DNA of 64,000 nucleotides from Collinsella sp. AM17-1 (GTDB taxonomy: Bacteria; Actinomycetota; Coriobacteriia; Coriobacteriales; Coriobacteriaceae), in contig NZ_QRJZ01000008.1 in the NCBI RefSeq assembly GCF_003470665.1, positions 36,021 through 100,020 of the forward strand, written 5' to 3'. The notes below the pieces were generated by a model, which worked only from the letters and a program-made list of their open reading frames with translations, searched no databases and was not told the DNA's origin. This document shows positions 25,956-33,995 of the stretch, one piece after another; the stretch's first letter is position 1, and every line of letters starts with the position of its first letter. Both the position numbers and the translations under genes were made by a program.

Positions 25956-28900
25956 ATGCCCACTACCTCAACCGACCCGCGCGCCGCTGCCGCCGCGCTG
26001 CTGGTGCCCGGTACCACCTGCCATGGTTTTGCCGTCGAGCGCTGCGAGACCGTGCCCGAGCTCGACGCCGACGCTTACGTGCTGCGTCACGCTGCCTCGG
26101 GCGCTCGCCTGCTGTACCTAGCGTGCGACGACGAAAACAAGGCCTTTGCCATTGGCTTTAAGACGCCGCCGGCCGATTCTACCGGCGTGTTCCATATTCT
26201 TGAGCACTCGGTGCTGTGCGGGTCGGCCAAGTTTCCCGTCAAGGAGCCGTTTGTCGATCTGATCAAGAGCTCCATGCAGACGTTCCTCAACGCCATGACC
26301 TACCCCGACAAGACCATCTACCCCGTTGCCACCACCAACGAGCAGGACCTGTACAACCTGATGGACGTGTACCTGGACGCGGTGTTCAACCCGGCCATCT
26401 ATACCAAGCCCACCATTTTTGAGCAGGAGGGCTGGCACTACGAGCTGGACCTGCCGGAGGGCGCTGGCGGCGACGGCAGCTCCGCGAGCCTGCGCGAAGG
26501 CACGCTGCGCTATAACGGCGTGGTGTTCAACGAGATGAAGGGCGCGCTGTCCGACCCCATGAGCGTGCTGGACGACGCCGTCAACGCCGCGCTCTATCCC
26601 GACACCGCCTATGCGCACGAGAGCGGCGGCGACCCGCGCGCAATCCCTGCGCTCACCTACGAGCAGTTCCTGGATACGCACGCGCGCCACTACAACCCCT
26701 CTAACTCCTACATCACGCTTTACGGCGACCTGGACGTGGACCGCGCGCTGGCCTTTTTGGACGAGCGTTATCTGTCGCAGCCGAGCGCCGCAAGCCGGCG
26801 CATGGACGCAGCCGTTGCCGCCGGCGAAGACCCGTCCGCGCTGGCGCCCAATCCGCTGGGCGTGCAGGCGCCCGTGACCTGCGAGTATAAGCGCGTCGAG
26901 ATGGCTACCACGCCCGAAAACGCCCTGGTGGGCCTGGGCCTGGTGCTGGGCAGCGCACTCGACCGCAAGCGCACGATCGCGGCGGACATCTTGTTTGAGG
27001 CGCTGCTGGGCTCCAACGAAGCCCCGGTTAAGAAGGCCATTCTGGCCGCCGGCCTGGGCGGCAACGTGGTGAGCTACACCGCGGCCGAGAGCCTGCAACC
27101 CTACGAGCTCATCATGCTGCAAAACGCACAGCCCGGCGTGGCGCGCGAGCTGCGCCGCGTGTTCCAGAACGCCTGCCGCGACCTATGCGAGCATGGCGTT
27201 CCGCGCGAGCGCCTGGAAGCCATCATCAGCAGCAACGAATACGACCTGCGCCAGCTCGACTACGGCATCGCCGACGGCGTGGCCATTGCGTGCGACGCGC
27301 TGAGCACGTGGCTCTACGATGACGACGCCGCGACGCTGGCGCTCAAGTACGGCCCGGTGTACGAGGAGCTGCGCGGCGAGCTGGACGGCAGCTACTTTGA
27401 GGACCTGCTGCGCGAGCTCGTGCTGGAAAACGACCACATGGCGCTGGTCGAGCTGGTGCCGGTGGACGCCGGTGCCGGCTCGGAGGGTGCCGAGGCCGCC
27501 GAGCTCACCGCCAAGCGCGACGCCATGACCGATGCCGAGCTGGCAGACGTGGTCGAGCGCACGACCGCGCTGCGTGCCGCCCAGGAGGCGGAAGACGCGC
27601 CCGAGGCCAAGGCCACGCTGCCGCGTCTGCGCGTGTCCGACATTGGCGAGGCGCGCCCCGAGCCGCCGCTGGTTGTGGACACGACTGCGCCCATTCCCTG
27701 CCTGCGCCACGGCATCCCCACCAACCGTCTGGCCTACGCCATGCAGTATTTCGACCTGAGCTGCGTCGCGTTTGAGGACCTGCCTTATGTGACGCTGCTC
27801 TGCCGCCTGCTCAAGCAGCTGCCCACGCAGACGCATACGGCCGAGGAGCTCGACAACCTGATCGCCGGCAAGCTGGGCTTTTTGAGCTTTACGACCGAAG
27901 TCATGACGCAGCCCGACGTGGACGGCGTGCGCCCCTACCTGCTGGTGAGCGCCGGCGCCCTGTCCGAGAAGATCGATGCGCTGGCGAGCCTGCCGCACGA
28001 GGTGTGGTCGAGCACGCTTTTGCTCGATGCCGACGCCGACCGCGTGCGCGACGTGCTCACACAGATTCGCATTGGGCTTGAGCAGGGCTTTATCAACAAC
28101 GGCCACTCGGCGGCGCTCGGTCGCGCGATGAGCTACAGCTCGCCTTCGGCCGTGGTGCGTGAGCAGCTCTCGGGCGTAGACTTCTACCTGTTCCTGCGCG
28201 ATTTGCTCGAGCACTTTGACGAGCGCCTGGACGGCCTGCGCGCCAAGCTTGCCGAGCTGGCAGACCGCATCTTTGTGGCCGATGGCTGCATGGCGAGCTT
28301 TACCGGCAGCGACGAGGACTTTGACGCGTACTGGGATGCCGCGGGTAACCTGGGGCTTGGCGCGGGCGACGGCGCCGATGCCGGCCGCGACGCGCTCGTG
28401 GTGCCGACGCCGTGCAATCGCCACGAGGCTTTTGTCATCCCCAGCGACATCTGCTTTGCGGCAAGCGCGTGCGACCCGCGTCGCCTAGGCATTGACGTGA
28501 CAGGCGCTTGGGCCGTGGCTGCCAACGCGCTCTCCTACGATTACCTGTGGAACGAGATTCGCGTGAAGGGCGGTGCATACGGCTGCGGATTCCGCGCAGC
28601 CGGCGAGCGCCAGACGGCGTTCTACACCTACCGCGACCCGGCAATCGATCCCTCGATTGAGCGCGTGGCGCGCGCGGGCGAATGGCTCGGCAGCTTTGAG
28701 CCCGACGGGGCCGCCTTTGAGGGCTTTATCGTGAGCTGCGTGAGCGGCATGGACGCGCCGGTAAAGCCGTACGCGCTCACCAAGCGCCGCAACACGACCT
28801 ATCTGGCCGGGCTCGATCCGCATGCGCGCGAGGAGCGTCGCGCCCAGATGCTCGCCGCCACGCCCGGTGAGCTGCGCTCGCTCGGCACCGACGTGACGCG

Positions 28901-28994
28901 CATCGCAGCCGAGTCGCCCAGCTGCGTCTTTGGCGGCCGAGACGTCATCGCAAAGAGCAACGCCGGCTTTAACGTCGTCGACCTGATGGGCTAA
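25956..28994 (+). CDS. M16C family metallopeptidase (PreP-like)
   Basis: 1012 residues, the single-chain size of PreP/presequence-protease-like M16C enzymes. The inverted zinc motif HILEH (His80, Glu83, His84) lies in GVFHILEHSVLCGSAKFPVKEPF, and the distal Glu is expected in the helix after NEQDLYNLMDVYLDAVFNP. The second half carries the catalytically dead repeat and the C-terminal YLWNEIRVKGGAYGCG segment that closes the chamber. It degrades short unfolded peptides in the cytoplasm. AAAGGAG precedes the ATG at 25956; the frame is open 67 codons upstream through the palindrome region, which I exclude. Confidence 0.93.
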   Translation: MPTTSTDPRAAAAALLVPGTTCHGFAVERCETVPELDADAYVLRHAASGARLLYLACDDENKAFAIGFKTPPADSTGVFHILEHSVLCGSAKFPVKEPFVDLIKSSMQTFLNAMTYPDKTIYPVATTNEQDLYNLMDVYLDAVFNPAIYTKPTIFEQEGWHYELDLPEGAGGDGSSASLREGTLRYNGVVFNEMKGALSDPMSVLDDAVNAALYPDTAYAHESGGDPRAIPALTYEQFLDTHARHYNPSNSYITLYGDLDVDRALAFLDERYLSQPSAASRRMDAAVAAGEDPSALAPNPLGVQAPVTCEYKRVEMATTPENALVGLGLVLGSALDRKRTIAADILFEALLGSNEAPVKKAILAAGLGGNVVSYTAAESLQPYELIMLQNAQPGVARELRRVFQNACRDLCEHGVPRERLEAIISSNEYDLRQLDYGIADGVAIACDALSTWLYDDDAATLALKYGPVYEELRGELDGSYFEDLLRELVLENDHMALVELVPVDAGAGSEGAEAAELTAKRDAMTDAELADVVERTTALRAAQEAEDAPEAKATLPRLRVSDIGEARPEPPLVVDTTAPIPCLRHGIPTNRLAYAMQYFDLSCVAFEDLPYVTLLCRLLKQLPTQTHTAEELDNLIAGKLGFLSFTTEVMTQPDVDGVRPYLLVSAGALSEKIDALASLPHEVWSSTLLLDADADRVRDVLTQIRIGLEQGFINNGHSAALGRAMSYSSPSAVVREQLSGVDFYLFLRDLLEHFDERLDGLRAKLAELADRIFVADGCMASFTGSDEDFDAYWDAAGNLGLGAGDGADAGRDALVVPTPCNRHEAFVIPSDICFAASACDPRRLGIDVTGAWAVAANALSYDYLWNEIRVKGGAYGCGFRAAGERQTAFYTYRDPAIDPSIERVARAGEWLGSFEPDGAAFEGFIVSCVSGMDAPVKPYALTKRRNTTYLAGLDPHAREERRAQMLAATPGELRSLGTDVTRIAAESPSCVFGGRDVIAKSNAGFNVVDLMG

Positions 28995-29006
28995 CGCACG
29001 GCAAAG

Positions 29007-29037
29007 GTAGATTTTTGGGACATGTCTGAAAATCTAC
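29007..29037. repeat. 31-bp palindrome, copy 1
   Basis: GTAGATTTT and AAAATCTAC arms around TGGGACATGTCTG. A second 31-bp copy lies inverted at 31667-31697. It starts 13 bases after the M16C peptidase stop. Confidence 0.7.
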
Positions 29038-29052
29038 TTTTTTCTGCGGTTT

Positions 29053-29162
29053 GAGCGGGGCGGCGCAGCCCACCGCGGCGGTTTGTCTCAATATGTAACA
29101 TCTAGGTCCAATTTTGCCGAGTTACTGTTACAGATTGAGACAAACCGCCGCAGACGCCCGCT
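29053..29162. repeat. Large inverted repeat downstream of the M16C peptidase
   Basis: Inner arms of 26 bases (GCGGCGGTTTGTCTCAAT… and its complement, 29075-29100 with 29126-29151, one mismatch) around a 25-base spacer, nested in outer arms GAGCGGGGCG/CGCCCGCTC. No gene is seen between 28995 and 29309. Confidence 0.75.
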
Positions 29163-29257
29163 CCACAGCACAGACCACCACAAAGGTGCCTGTCTCCTTC
29201 CTCAGTTGTGATTCGAACACTTGTTCTATACGCACACATGTTCTATAGTAGAGGTGC

Positions 29258-29295
29258 TTGCATCGAACTCAAATTGCAACTAGAATATAGTTGCA
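29258..29295 (+). promoter_or_regulatory. hicAB promoter with palindromic operator
   Basis: TTGCAT (29258-29263), a 17-base spacer and TAGAAT (29281-29286). The perfect palindrome TGCAACTA-GAATA-TAGTTGCA (29275-29295) covers the −10 box, as expected of an autoregulatory site for the ribbon-helix-helix domain of HicB. Confidence 0.7.
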
Positions 29296-29309
29296 GAATG
29301 TGAGGCGGG

Positions 29310-29573
29310 ATGACTCGATCCGATAAACTCATCGCCCAGCTGCTTAGCTGTCCTTCAACGTATAGATTCGCTGACTTTCTTAAAGTTATGGCTTCATATG
29401 GCTTTGAAATGGACAGCAAAGGCAAGACATCCGGATCGCGCATTCGCTTCTACAGGCCATCGGACGGCAGAATGTTCGTGATGCACGCACCCCATCCATC
29501 TGACGAATTGACGGCGGGAACCATCCGAAACATCGTTCGATTTCTACAAGATGTCGGAGGCAGCCATGAGTAA
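29310..29573 (+). CDS. hicA: HicA-family mRNA interferase toxin
   Basis: 87 residues with the HicA double-stranded-RNA-binding-like fold: FLKVMASYGFEMDSKGKTSGSRIRFYR followed by the catalytic-His segment MHAPHPSDELTAGTIRNIVRFLQD. Such toxins cleave mRNA at the ribosome or free in the cytosol and are held inactive by HicB. GAGGCGGG precedes the ATG. The stop overlaps the hicB start (ATGAGTAA), the usual toxin-first order of hicAB modules. Confidence 0.88.
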   Translation: MTRSDKLIAQLLSCPSTYRFADFLKVMASYGFEMDSKGKTSGSRIRFYRPSDGRMFVMHAPHPSDELTAGTIRNIVRFLQDVGGSHE

Positions 29574-29895
29574 CGTTTTGGCCTACAAGGGTTATTTCGC
29601 CCCGGTCGAGTTCGATGCCGAACAGCATGTGCTAACAGGTATGGTCGCCGGCATTAGGGACGCAATCGTATTTGAAGGCTCCACGGCTGAAGAAGTGGAG
29701 CAATGCTTCCACGACGCCGTCGACGATTACCTTGAGTTTTGCGCCGAGAAGGGCAAGGAACCCGAGCGGGCTTTTAAGGGCTCGTTCAACGTAAGAACGG
29801 GCTCTGAGCTCCACAAGCAAGCAGCGCTGGCGGCGGCAAAGAAGGGTGAGTCACTCAATAAGTTTGTGACTGAAGCGATCGCTGCGGCGCTGTGA
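29566..29895 (+). CDS. hicB: HicB-family antitoxin
   Basis: 109 residues from the ATG at 29566, which has GGAGG five bases upstream. The N-terminal half is the partial RNase H-like HicB fold (YKGYFAPVEFDAEQHVLTGMVAGIRD, then STAEEVEQCFHDAVDDYLEFC) that binds HicA. The C-terminal half (SFNVRTGSELHKQAALAAAKKGESLNKFVTEAI) is a ribbon-helix-helix DNA-binding domain. It probably represses its own promoter through the palindrome at 29275-29295. Confidence 0.9.
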   Translation: MSNVLAYKGYFAPVEFDAEQHVLTGMVAGIRDAIVFEGSTAEEVEQCFHDAVDDYLEFCAEKGKEPERAFKGSFNVRTGSELHKQAALAAAKKGESLNKFVTEAIAAAL

Positions 29896-29953
29896 AGCCA
29901 ACGTCGAGTCGAAGCCGCCACAAAGGGCGCCTTTGCGGCGGCTTCGACGTTTG

Positions 29954-30003
29954 CCCAGATAAAACCTGCCAAAATAAACCTGTCCCTTTTTGGTAGGTTT
30001 GGG
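29954..30003. repeat. 50-bp palindromic repeat, copy 1
   Basis: CCCAGATAAAACCTGCCAAA… to …TTTTTGGTAGGTTTGGG. It recurs inverted at 40011-40057 with about 90% identity, and a half copy is at 47786-47817. It sits just upstream of the cyclo-ligase start. Confidence 0.7.
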
Positions 30004-30016
30004 AGAGGGGGCTAGG

Positions 30017-30613
30017 ATGGACAAGGCTGAGTTGCGGCGGGCGGTGATTGCTCGGCGCGATGCTCTTGATTTGGACTTGCAGGCGGCGAAGTCTGCTGAT
30101 ATCTGTGCGCGGCTGGTTGAGCTGTTGGATCGCTCGGATGCCGCGGCGCCGCACACCGTTGCCATCTATGCCGCGATGGGTTCCGAGGTCAACCCTGCCG
30201 CGTTTGCCGCTGCGGTCGCCGCGCGCGGCTGGCGCGTGGCCTATCCGTGCATGCTCTCGGCAATTGATGCCGCAGCTTGTGGCCAGCGCATGTGCATGCG
30301 AGCAGTTGCCGCCGACGATGCGTCCGCGGCTCCGTTTATCGCCCACCCCGCGCGGGCCTTCGCGGCCACGGACATCGACAGCGACCGCTTCCCCATCGTG
30401 CCTGCCGAAGCACTCGACATGATTGTTGTGCCGCTCGTGGCCTTCGATCAAACCGGCGCGCGCCTGGGCTACGGCGGCGGCTGCTACGACCGCTACCTGC
30501 CCACGCTTTCGGCCACATGCCAGATCATCGGCATCGCCTTTGACGAACAGCGTGTCGACCACGTTCCCACCGATACCCACGACCAGCCGCTACCCCACAT
30601 CATCAGCGCCTAA
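30017..30613 (+). CDS. 5-formyltetrahydrofolate cyclo-ligase
   Basis: 198 residues, the normal family length. N-terminal KAELRRAVIARRDAL helix, the ATP/folate region, and the C-terminal signature LGYGGGCYDRYLPTL that binds phosphate. It uses ATP to convert 5-formyl-THF to 5,10-methenyl-THF, recycling a dead-end folate. GAGAGGGGG lies six bases before the ATG at 30017. It is convergent with metA, 23 bases apart. Confidence 0.93.
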   Translation: MDKAELRRAVIARRDALDLDLQAAKSADICARLVELLDRSDAAAPHTVAIYAAMGSEVNPAAFAAAVAARGWRVAYPCMLSAIDAAACGQRMCMRAVAADDASAAPFIAHPARAFAATDIDSDRFPIVPAEALDMIVVPLVAFDQTGARLGYGGGCYDRYLPTLSATCQIIGIAFDEQRVDHVPTDTHDQPLPHIISA

Positions 30614-30636
30614 CGGCTGGCACACCTCCCGACGGC

Positions 30637-31563
30637 CTAGTGCTCCTCGCCGGCGCGGGCTAGGTCGTAGGGCGTGGTCTGGTAGACATAGTAGTTGAGC
30701 CAGTTGGTGTAGAACAGCTGAGCCTGGCTGCGCCAGACGTTGCGCGGCTCGGCAGCGGGATCGTCGCCCGGGAAGTAATGCGCCGGCACCTGAGGGTTGA
30801 GCCCGCGCTTCACGTCGCGCTCGTACTCCAGGCGCAGCGTGTCGGTATCGTACTCGGGATGGCCAAAGACAAAGAAGCGACGACTGTCCGTCGACTTGAC
30901 AATGTACAGCCCCACCTCGTCAGACACGGCCACGACCTCAAGCTGCGGCTCGGCCTCCACGTCCTCGCGGCGCACATCGGTGTTGCGCGAATGCACGGCA
31001 TAGAAGCGGTCGTCGAAGCCGCGGACCAGCGGGCTTTGCGGCTTCACCAAATAATGCTCGAAAACGCCACTTGCCTTGGCCGGTAGATCGTACTTCTGAA
31101 TGCCGTAATGATGGTAGAGCCCCGCCTGCGCGCCCCAGCAAATGTGCAGCGTAGAGTGTACGTGCGTGGTGGACCAATCCATGATCTGGCAGAGCTCGGG
31201 CCAGTAGTCGACTTCCTCGAACGGCATCTGCTCCACGGGCGCGCCCGTGATGATCAGGCCGTCGTAGTGGATGTCGCGGATATCGTCGAACGTGCGGTAG
31301 AACGTCTCCAGATGACCGGCGCTTACGTGCGTGGCCTCATGCGTCTTGGTGCGCAGCAGATCTACCTCCACCTGCAGCGGTGTGTTGGAGAGCTTGCGCA
31401 TGATCTGCGTCTCGGTGGCGATCTTGGTGGGCATGAGGTTGAGGATGAGCACGCGCAGCGGACGGATGTCCTGGTGCAGCGCGCGGTACTCGGTCATGAC
31501 AAAGATGTTCTCGCTCTCGAGCTGCGCGGCGGCAGGGAGGGCGTCGGGGATGCGAATGGGCAT
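30637..31563 (-). CDS. metA: Homoserine O-acetyltransferase, MetA family
   Basis: 308 residues of the MetA glutamine-amidotransferase-like fold. Catalytic Cys142 lies in [10 protein letters not shown], with the Glu/His partners towards the C-terminus ([11 protein letters not shown]). Residue 111 is Glu (TGAPVE), which in this family selects acetyl-CoA; Gly there selects succinyl-CoA. It activates homoserine for methionine synthesis by sulfhydrylation or trans-sulfuration. AAGGAGC precedes the ATG. No SAM riboswitch or T-box is evident upstream; the 211 bases to the divergent dehydrogenase hold a 31-bp palindrome. Confidence 0.93.
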   Translation of the reverse strand: MPIRIPDALPAAAQLESENIFVMTEYRALHQDIRPLRVLILNLMPTKIATETQIMRKLSNTPLQVEVDLLRTKTHEATHVSAGHLETFYRTFDDIRDIHYDGLIITGAPVEQMPFEEVDYWPELCQIMDWSTTHVHSTLHICWGAQAGLYHHYGIQKYDLPAKASGVFEHYLVKPQSPLVRGFDDRFYAVHSRNTDVRREDVEAEPQLEVVAVSDEVGLYIVKSTDSRRFFVFGHPEYDTDTLRLEYERDVKRGLNPQVPAHYFPGDDPAAEPRNVWRSQAQLFYTNWLNYYVYQTTPYDLARAGEEH

Positions 31564-31666
31564 GGATGCTCCTTACGAGTCAGTTGCAGCTATGGTACAA
31601 CGAGCGGCCCCATCCGCGCGAGCACATCGCCCAGCGATGCCGTCAGCGGCCCAAATCACTCCAAAA

Positions 31667-31697
31667 GTAGAGATTAAGGCATGTCCCAAAAATCTAC
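31667..31697. repeat. 31-bp palindrome, copy 2
   Basis: GTAGAGATTAAGGCATG to TCCCAAAAATCTAC. The reverse complement matches the copy at 29007-29037 at 25 or so of 31 positions. It lies between the divergent metA and dehydrogenase genes. Confidence 0.65.
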
Positions 31698-31774
31698 GGC
31701 GCTTTAGCCTAGCAAAGTGGCAGCAGGACGCTACAATGGTTCGACGCGAAAAACTCGGCCGAAAGGATACGTAT

Positions 31775-32752
31775 ATGTACCAGACGCGTAAGATCGGTGT
31801 GGTCGGCCAGGGCCACGTAGGAGCACATGTCGCCAATAGCCTGCTTATGCAGGGCATTGCCGACGAGCTGTACCTGTGCGATATCAACGAGGCCAAGGTG
31901 ACGTCCGAGGTTCAGGACCTGCGCGACTCCCTTTCGTTTGTCCCGTACAACACCAAGATCGTCAACTGCTACGACCACTACGAGGAGCTGGCCTGCTGCG
32001 ACGTCATCGTCAACGCCGCCGGCAAGGTCGCGCTGGCCGCCGGCAACCGCGACGGCGAGCTGTTCTTTACCACCGACGCCGCCCGCACCTTTGCCAAGCG
32101 CATCGTCGACGCCGGCTTTGACGGCATCTTCGTGAGCATCTCCAACCCCTGCGACGTCGTGTGCACCGAGCTGTGGCACCTGACCGGCTACGATCCCAAG
32201 AAGATCATCGGCTCGGGCTGCGGTCTGGACTCCGCCCGCCTGCGCACCGAGATCTCCAAGAAGGTCGGCGTGAGCCCCAAGTCCATCGACGCCTACATGA
32301 TCGGCGAGCATGGCTTTAGCCAGCTTGCCGCCTTTAAGGCGGCAACCATCGCCGGCAAGAGCCTCAACGAGCTTCAGGCCGAGAACCCCGACAAGTACGC
32401 CTTCGACCACATGGAGGTCGAGGAGCTCGCGCGCAAGGGCGGCTATGTTACCTACCAGGGCAAGCAGTGCACCGAGTACGCCGTCGCCAACTCCGCCGCG
32501 CGCGTCTGCGCCGCCGTTCTGCACAACGAGCACGCCGTGCTTTCGGCCTCTACGCTCATGACCGGCCAGTATGGCGAGAAGGGCATCTTCACCTCCCTGC
32601 CGTGCGTGATCGGTGCCGAGGGCGTCGAGGAGGTCTACACGCTCGACCTTTCCGAGCACGAGCTCGAGGGCTTCCACAAGAGCTGCCAGCACATCCGCGA
32701 CAACATCGCCCAGCTCGACTGGTGGGATGCCGAGGCCTACGACGCCAAGTAG
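31775..32752 (+). CDS. L-lactate/L-2-hydroxyisocaproate dehydrogenase family protein
   Basis: 325 residues of the LDH/MDH fold: NAD loop GVVGQGHVGAHVA, Asp at the end of strand two (LCDINEAK), catalytic loop ISNPCDVV and active-site His in IGEHGFSQ. The substrate loop (NAAGKVALAAGNRDGELFFTTDAART) has neither the Gln of lactate nor the Arg of malate enzymes in the usual context. It aligns by eye better with L-2-hydroxyisocaproate dehydrogenase (…GDRFAELKFTSSM…). It probably reduces a 2-oxoacid with NADH. AAAGGA lies eight bases before the ATG at 31775. Confidence 0.87.
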   Translation: MYQTRKIGVVGQGHVGAHVANSLLMQGIADELYLCDINEAKVTSEVQDLRDSLSFVPYNTKIVNCYDHYEELACCDVIVNAAGKVALAAGNRDGELFFTTDAARTFAKRIVDAGFDGIFVSISNPCDVVCTELWHLTGYDPKKIIGSGCGLDSARLRTEISKKVGVSPKSIDAYMIGEHGFSQLAAFKAATIAGKSLNELQAENPDKYAFDHMEVEELARKGGYVTYQGKQCTEYAVANSAARVCAAVLHNEHAVLSASTLMTGQYGEKGIFTSLPCVIGAEGVEEVYTLDLSEHELEGFHKSCQHIRDNIAQLDWWDAEAYDAK

Positions 32753-32793
32753 GCCGCTGGCTGCCACAACCTTGCGAATCTAAGCGCGATACT

Positions 32794-32834
32794 AAGCGGG
32801 CCGCGCCGGAATTCCCCGGTGCGGCCCGCTTTTT
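32794..32834 (+). terminator. Terminator of the 2-hydroxyacid dehydrogenase
   Basis: AAGCGGGCCGC, a loop with CCGGAATTCCCCGG, then GCGGCCCGCTTTTT. Confidence 0.93.
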
Positions 32835-32882
32835 ACGCACGCTGTTCGCTTGCGAATCGAAGGCGAATGCTTTTCCCGTTAC

Positions 32883-33851
32883 CTAGTACTGTTCGATGCC
32901 CATGTAACGACGGACCTCGGGGCTGTGGTCAAACACCTTGCCGCGGGCGGCGCGCAGCTCGCAGCTCATGTTGTAGAAGAAGATCGGCTCCAGGTACGAA
33001 CGCACGCTGGCGGGCACGTCGCCTACGCCGTACTCGAGCGCATCGAGCACCATGACCGTATCGGTGTGCGTGTTGAGAAACGCCAGCGCGCGCTCCTCCA
33101 TGGGGCGGCACTCGCCCGCGCCAAGCTGCACAAAGTAGAACACGCCGGGCTCGGTGGTCTCGAAGGGACCGTGGAAGTACTCGCCAGAGTGGATGTAGCA
33201 GCAGTGCTGCCACTGCATCTCCATGAGCGAGCAGATGGCCATGGCGTAGGTCTGGCTAAAGTTGGGGCCGGAGCCCAGGATATAGAAGAACTTGTGCTGC
33301 TGACAGAGCTCGGCAAAGCGATCGCCCAGCTCGGTGTTGACCTTCTCGTGGGCGGCGGGCAGCAGCGCATCCATCTGCTTGAGGCCCTCGTACATGTCGG
33401 CGAGTGCCTCGTAGCCTTCCTGCTGGTCGAGCAGCTCGGCAGCCATCAGAACGCCGATGCCCTGCGGAACCTCGGCCTGCGACTCGCCCTTGCCCCACGG
33501 ATAGACCCAGGTTGTCCACTTGCCGTTGTCGATCTTGGAACCCGCATAGGCGGTCATAGTCACGACCTCGGCACCGGCAGCCAGCGCCATCTCGCAACCG
33601 TCGACGACCTCCTGCGTGTTACCGCTGTGGCTGCAGGCGACGACGAGCGACTTCGGCCCCAGGCTCTTGGGGGCCATCAGGCAAAACTCGCGCGCGGTGT
33701 AGACCGTCGAGACAAACGTGGTGGCCTCGCGCTTGAGCAGCTCGTTGGCCGGCATCAAGTCGATCATCGAACCGCCGCAGGCGATCCAAAACACGTTCTC
33801 AATCTTACCCTTGCGCTCGATAATATCCTGAATCAGATCGTGTGCGTTCAC
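32883..33851 (-). CDS. SIS-domain phosphosugar deglycase/isomerase (FrlB-like), SIS1
   Basis: 322 residues with two SIS domains. The phosphate loop SHSGNTQE (74-81) is canonical. MEMQWQHCCYIHSGEYFHGP holds Glu211 and His227, 16 apart as in the catalytic pair reported for Salmonella FrlB, and the tail RRYMGIEQY resembles the RRYYGGLVEY end of E. coli FrlB. This points to cleavage of a phosphorylated Amadori compound (fructoselysine- or glucoselysine-6-P) to amino acid and glucose-6-P; a plain ketose/aldose isomerase is possible. The start is GTG with AAGGAGGAACG upstream. GntR1 precedes it in the same direction, with tandem operators between. Confidence 0.85.
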   Translation of the reverse strand: MNAHDLIQDIIERKGKIENVFWIACGGSMIDLMPANELLKREATTFVSTVYTAREFCLMAPKSLGPKSLVVACSHSGNTQEVVDGCEMALAAGAEVVTMTAYAGSKIDNGKWTTWVYPWGKGESQAEVPQGIGVLMAAELLDQQEGYEALADMYEGLKQMDALLPAAHEKVNTELGDRFAELCQQHKFFYILGSGPNFSQTYAMAICSLMEMQWQHCCYIHSGEYFHGPFETTEPGVFYFVQLGAGECRPMEERALAFLNTHTDTVMVLDALEYGVGDVPASVRSYLEPIFFYNMSCELRAARGKVFDHSPEVRRYMGIEQY

Positions 33852-33907
33852 GGTGGCGTTCCTCCTTGTGTCGCGACTTTGAACGACGGCAGCTCGTACC
33901 TGCGGTC

Positions 33908-33986
33908 GTTCTATGTTGTCCTATTTATAGCACGCAAGCAGGTGCCCGTGAAGTCATTTCAGCAAATTTGTTCTATGTTGTTCTAT
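33908..33986 (-). promoter_or_regulatory. SIS1 promoter with tandem repeat operators
   Basis: On the − strand −35 TTCACG (33952-33947), a 17-base spacer and −10 TATAAA (33929-33924). Two copies of ATAGRACAACATAGAAC lie at 33986-33970 and 33924-33908. Each is two ten-base units in tandem, one copy upstream of the −35 and one at the start point. They are likely GntR1 sites. Confidence 0.65.
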
Positions 33987-33995
33987 CTATGGACG

